Origin: Oscarella lobularis
Lineage: Eukaryota; Porifera; Homoscleromorpha; Homosclerophorida; Oscarellidae
Assembly: GCF_947507565.1 (NCBI RefSeq)
Contig: NC_089178.1
Coordinates: forward strand, 3,286,001 to 3,350,000
Length of the DNA: 64,000 bases
Direction: 5' to 3'
The notes under the pieces were generated by a model that was given only the letters and a program-made list of their open reading frames with translations, was not told the origin of the DNA and ran no database searches. Position 1 is the first letter of the stretch. Each line of letters begins with the position of its first letter. Shown one piece after another: positions 61,765-64,000 of this stretch. Made by a program: the position numbers and the translations under genes.

Positions 61765-64000
61765 ATGTCGGAAAACCAGGCAAGACGGAATTTCTCCTCT
61801 GACAGGCATGCTTACGGCTTTGTCGTTGTTTTTTAGACTTGGGAAGAAATTTGTGCGGAATTCTTGCGACCTCGTCTCGACGATGTCGTTTCTCAGTGGC
61901 TCGTAAAGCCGCAAATCGACGTTCTCGCTCGCGTTCACAGCGAAGCAATGGAAGGAAACACAGAAAAGTTCATGGACTGGTTTTATTATTCGATGAATAC
62001 GCTCGAAACCGTGCAAGAAGGAGCGCAAGTCAGCTAGAAGTCTAGGGGCGTGACTCGATCGGTTGCGTCATTCATTTCTGTTTCGCCCACAGAGACGATT
62101 TCCTCTTCCCGGAGCGAAAGACAAACACTGGCCAGTGACGTACAATGGAGACTCCGTCGCAATTCACTTTCTTCCTCCGCTCCCGTCTCCTCAAGACGGC
62201 TTGTTCAAGCAAGGCGACTGTTTCTTTCAGTTGCCCGTTCTCCGCGGCAAGCCGGGCACGCTCTCCTTCAAGTATTTTCTCGCCACCGAATTGACGTCGA
62301 CGAGCATTCCTCTCGAACGATTCGAGTCTGCTTTCACCATCGAATACTTGACTGACATTCTCGATAAACTTAGCGTGAAGAACGGGTGTTCGCGGAATGA
62401 CTTTCGACTTTTGCTGGTGGATAAGCGAGGACGAGTAGAAAGAGTTATGGTCAATTACTTTTTGTCGCCGCCAATTCACACGCCTAATATGGCTGAAGTG
62501 AAGGGTCAATTGGTTGCTCCTGGCGATGGATATCCTCTGCTAGAGGAAAACGCGCAGAGACAGCTGGAATCAGCAGGAGTTTCGTCAAAGGTTTGTTTGT
62601 TTTTTCTCTATGGATGTTTTAAAATTCTTTTGTGTACAGCAGGCTTCCACAGCTCAACCGTTTGTGGTTCCATCTTTTGATAGTAGTGTGACTGAACGGG
62701 AGTTGATAAATGTTCCTTCTTCAAGGGTACGTTTGTACTTCGTAAGTTAGAAGGCTTGGTACTTAGGGACTGATTGCTTAGGGCGATCATTATGCTTCAA
62801 TGCTACAGGGTCAGACGGGCGATTCAGTAACAGATCAACGAATCCGACGGGTATCAGTTGTTCATGCTTTAAATAAAGAAAAATTCAATCAGTCTTCATA
62901 GGTTTATGAAAAAGTGGCGAATTTTTCAAATCAAGAAAATCCAACTGCACCAGATGAATTGCCTCCTGATACCAGTTCTAATGAACAGCAGCCAAGGTGA
63001 TGCTAATTTGTAGGTTAGCGTTGTTGTTGTAAAATTGTTTTTTAGAACAAAATCTGGATATGACAGTGTTAGATTTGAACATTTAGCTTCTGTTGTTCAG
63101 GTATGCTGTCTTTTCCAATGTCTCTCTACTGTATTTTTGTTCTAAATAGAAAGAACTGCCTGCTAAGATAAAAGACATTCCGTTTAAACTCCGGACTGTC
63201 TTGTCTGCAAAGCTTGATTTGCAGGATGACGTGAAGCTCAATGACTGGCGAATGCTTGCTGACTTCTTTGGGAGTTCCAACAGTGACATCAAGGGCATTG
63301 ATCAGAGATGTCGACGTACGAAAACCAGTCAAACTTTTGAAGTTCTGGATAAATATGAGGATCAATCCTGCGCTCAATTAATTGGCGGATTGCTGGAAAT
63401 CGATCAAAACGGGCTGCTTGACGATATTCATGCCTATTACCTGCAGGAAACGAAAACTAAGAGTATGTAAGATTACAGAATGCTGTCGTGCTTAATAATT
63501 TTGTTTAATTTAGAAGGTGTGGCTGGCAGATCATTTGAAGGAGAAACTGTGTGCTATTACTTAAAACAATAGTTCTTTTAATTAATGAAGCAAATTTTTA
63601 GAGAAAATCCTTCACGCTGCCGTTGAGCAGAAGTGTCTCTAGTCCTGTGGAGGCTGAAAATTCTTATGATGTTTTGCATCGAGGGCGAGCGAACTCTGGT
63701 AAGTGCGAGATCTGTTGATTTTTCACTGTCAAAACCAATGTCTATTTAGGTCCTGTAAGATCTTGTCTAGTCTAAAATGTACATGCTTGTGACTTTTTTC
63801 GCTAGTCAAAAATAAGATCTCCGGTTCAAGTCAGTTCCGAAAGTGATCAGGCTCGCATGCTTGGTACGTACCAAGCCTTAACAGCTCTTGAAAAATTGCA
63901 TTCTTGGCTTTGTTATGTGCAGCCGAGAGAAAAAAGACCCCGTCTGTACAGAATTTGTACGACGAAGATGCCAAGGAATTCTGGTATAGTATCAAATCTG
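61765..64000 (+). CDS. Death-domain protein with unrecognised N-terminal domain, 5' part (runs off right edge)
   Basis: Exon 61765-61779 (MSENQ) joins through a GC-AG intron (CAG|GCAAGA) to an exon from 61837 that encodes TWEEICAEFLRPRLDDVV. I then infer a donor at about 62029 (CAA|GTCAGC) to the exon 62093-62590, because that exon has no in-frame ATG of its own. If this join is wrong, 61765-62037 is a separate 71-residue gene. Exon 62093-62590 holds an unrecognised alpha/beta domain (HWPVTYNGDSVAIHFLPPLP onward). A Ser-rich linker follows, then a death domain at 63153-63460 (LRTVLSAKLDLQ, NDWRMLADFFG, IDQRCRR, LIGGLLEI). The domain resembles those of MyD88/IRAK-type signalling proteins, but no TIR or kinase domain is visible. 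Exons at about 63601-63700 and 63807-64000 continue in frame if a 5-nt exon lies at about 63751. Role unknown; death domains mediate assembly of receptor-proximal complexes. Confidence 0.65.

Noticed and set aside
61717-62028. Long N-terminal extension of the third phosphodiesterase from the Met at 62028
   Set aside because: It would overlap the divergent death-domain gene and add an unrelated segment before a clean signal-anchor start at 61716.

Overview
This window is animal nuclear DNA. Genes are intron-rich, but introns are very short (about 35-80 nt) and genes are packed tens to a few hundred bases apart. The content is metazoan: fibrillar collagens, a death-effector-domain caspase, Notch-type EGF membrane proteins, and the ciliary gene BBS2. 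Compact introns, early-branching-style domain mixtures and fibrillar collagens with thrombospondin-N-like heads best suit a sponge, possibly a homoscleromorph. That placement is inference.

Layout, left to right. 1-11466: two tandem fibrillar collagen genes on the minus strand; the first runs off the left edge. 11943-14066: tandem-DED caspase with a coiled-coil insert (minus). 14242-14698: MRPS16 (plus), fully resolved into four exons. 14830-17147: WEE1 kinase (minus). 17243-20824: GBP-type large GTPase with a secretory signal (minus). 20941-29559: two tandem giant-exon EGF transmembrane proteins (minus), the second with 32 near-identical calcium-binding EGF repeats. 29739-33005: VPS52. 33229-34692: an MVB12-type ESCRT-I subunit. 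It shares a 160-bp divergent promoter with BBS2 (34853-37163). 37202-40879: TSR1. 40949-42551: orphan gene with a weak Uma2-nuclease-like signature. 42786-49006: ABCC10. 49130-54737: TBC1D2-like RabGAP whose reading frame continues into a beta-propeller. 54810-61716: three tandem acid-sphingomyelinase-like phosphodiesterases; the first carries follistatin/Kazal and Ig modules. 61765-64000: the 5' part of a death-domain gene that runs off the right edge.

There is no single operon-like system. Functionally the window groups into extracellular matrix and surface proteins (collagens, EGF proteins, phosphodiesterases), membrane traffic (VPS52, MVB12, TBC1D2, ABCC10), death/immune-type signalling (caspase, GBP-like, death-domain gene) and housekeeping (MRPS16, WEE1, TSR1, BBS2).

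The most notable points are: unusual domain combinations (DED-DED-coiled coil-caspase; PH-TBC-propeller; Kazal-Ig-phosphodiesterase); a signal-peptide GBP with an altered RD motif; an EGF array in which most repeats carry all three Notch-type O-glycosylation consensus sites and which contains a fresh 231-bp tandem duplication; a catalytic-motif His-to-Asn change shared by all three phosphodiesterases; a 36-nt promoter element duplicated upstream of two genes; and several GC-AG introns. Exon boundaries were read by eye, so multi-exon genes are given as spans, with exact junctions where I could resolve them.
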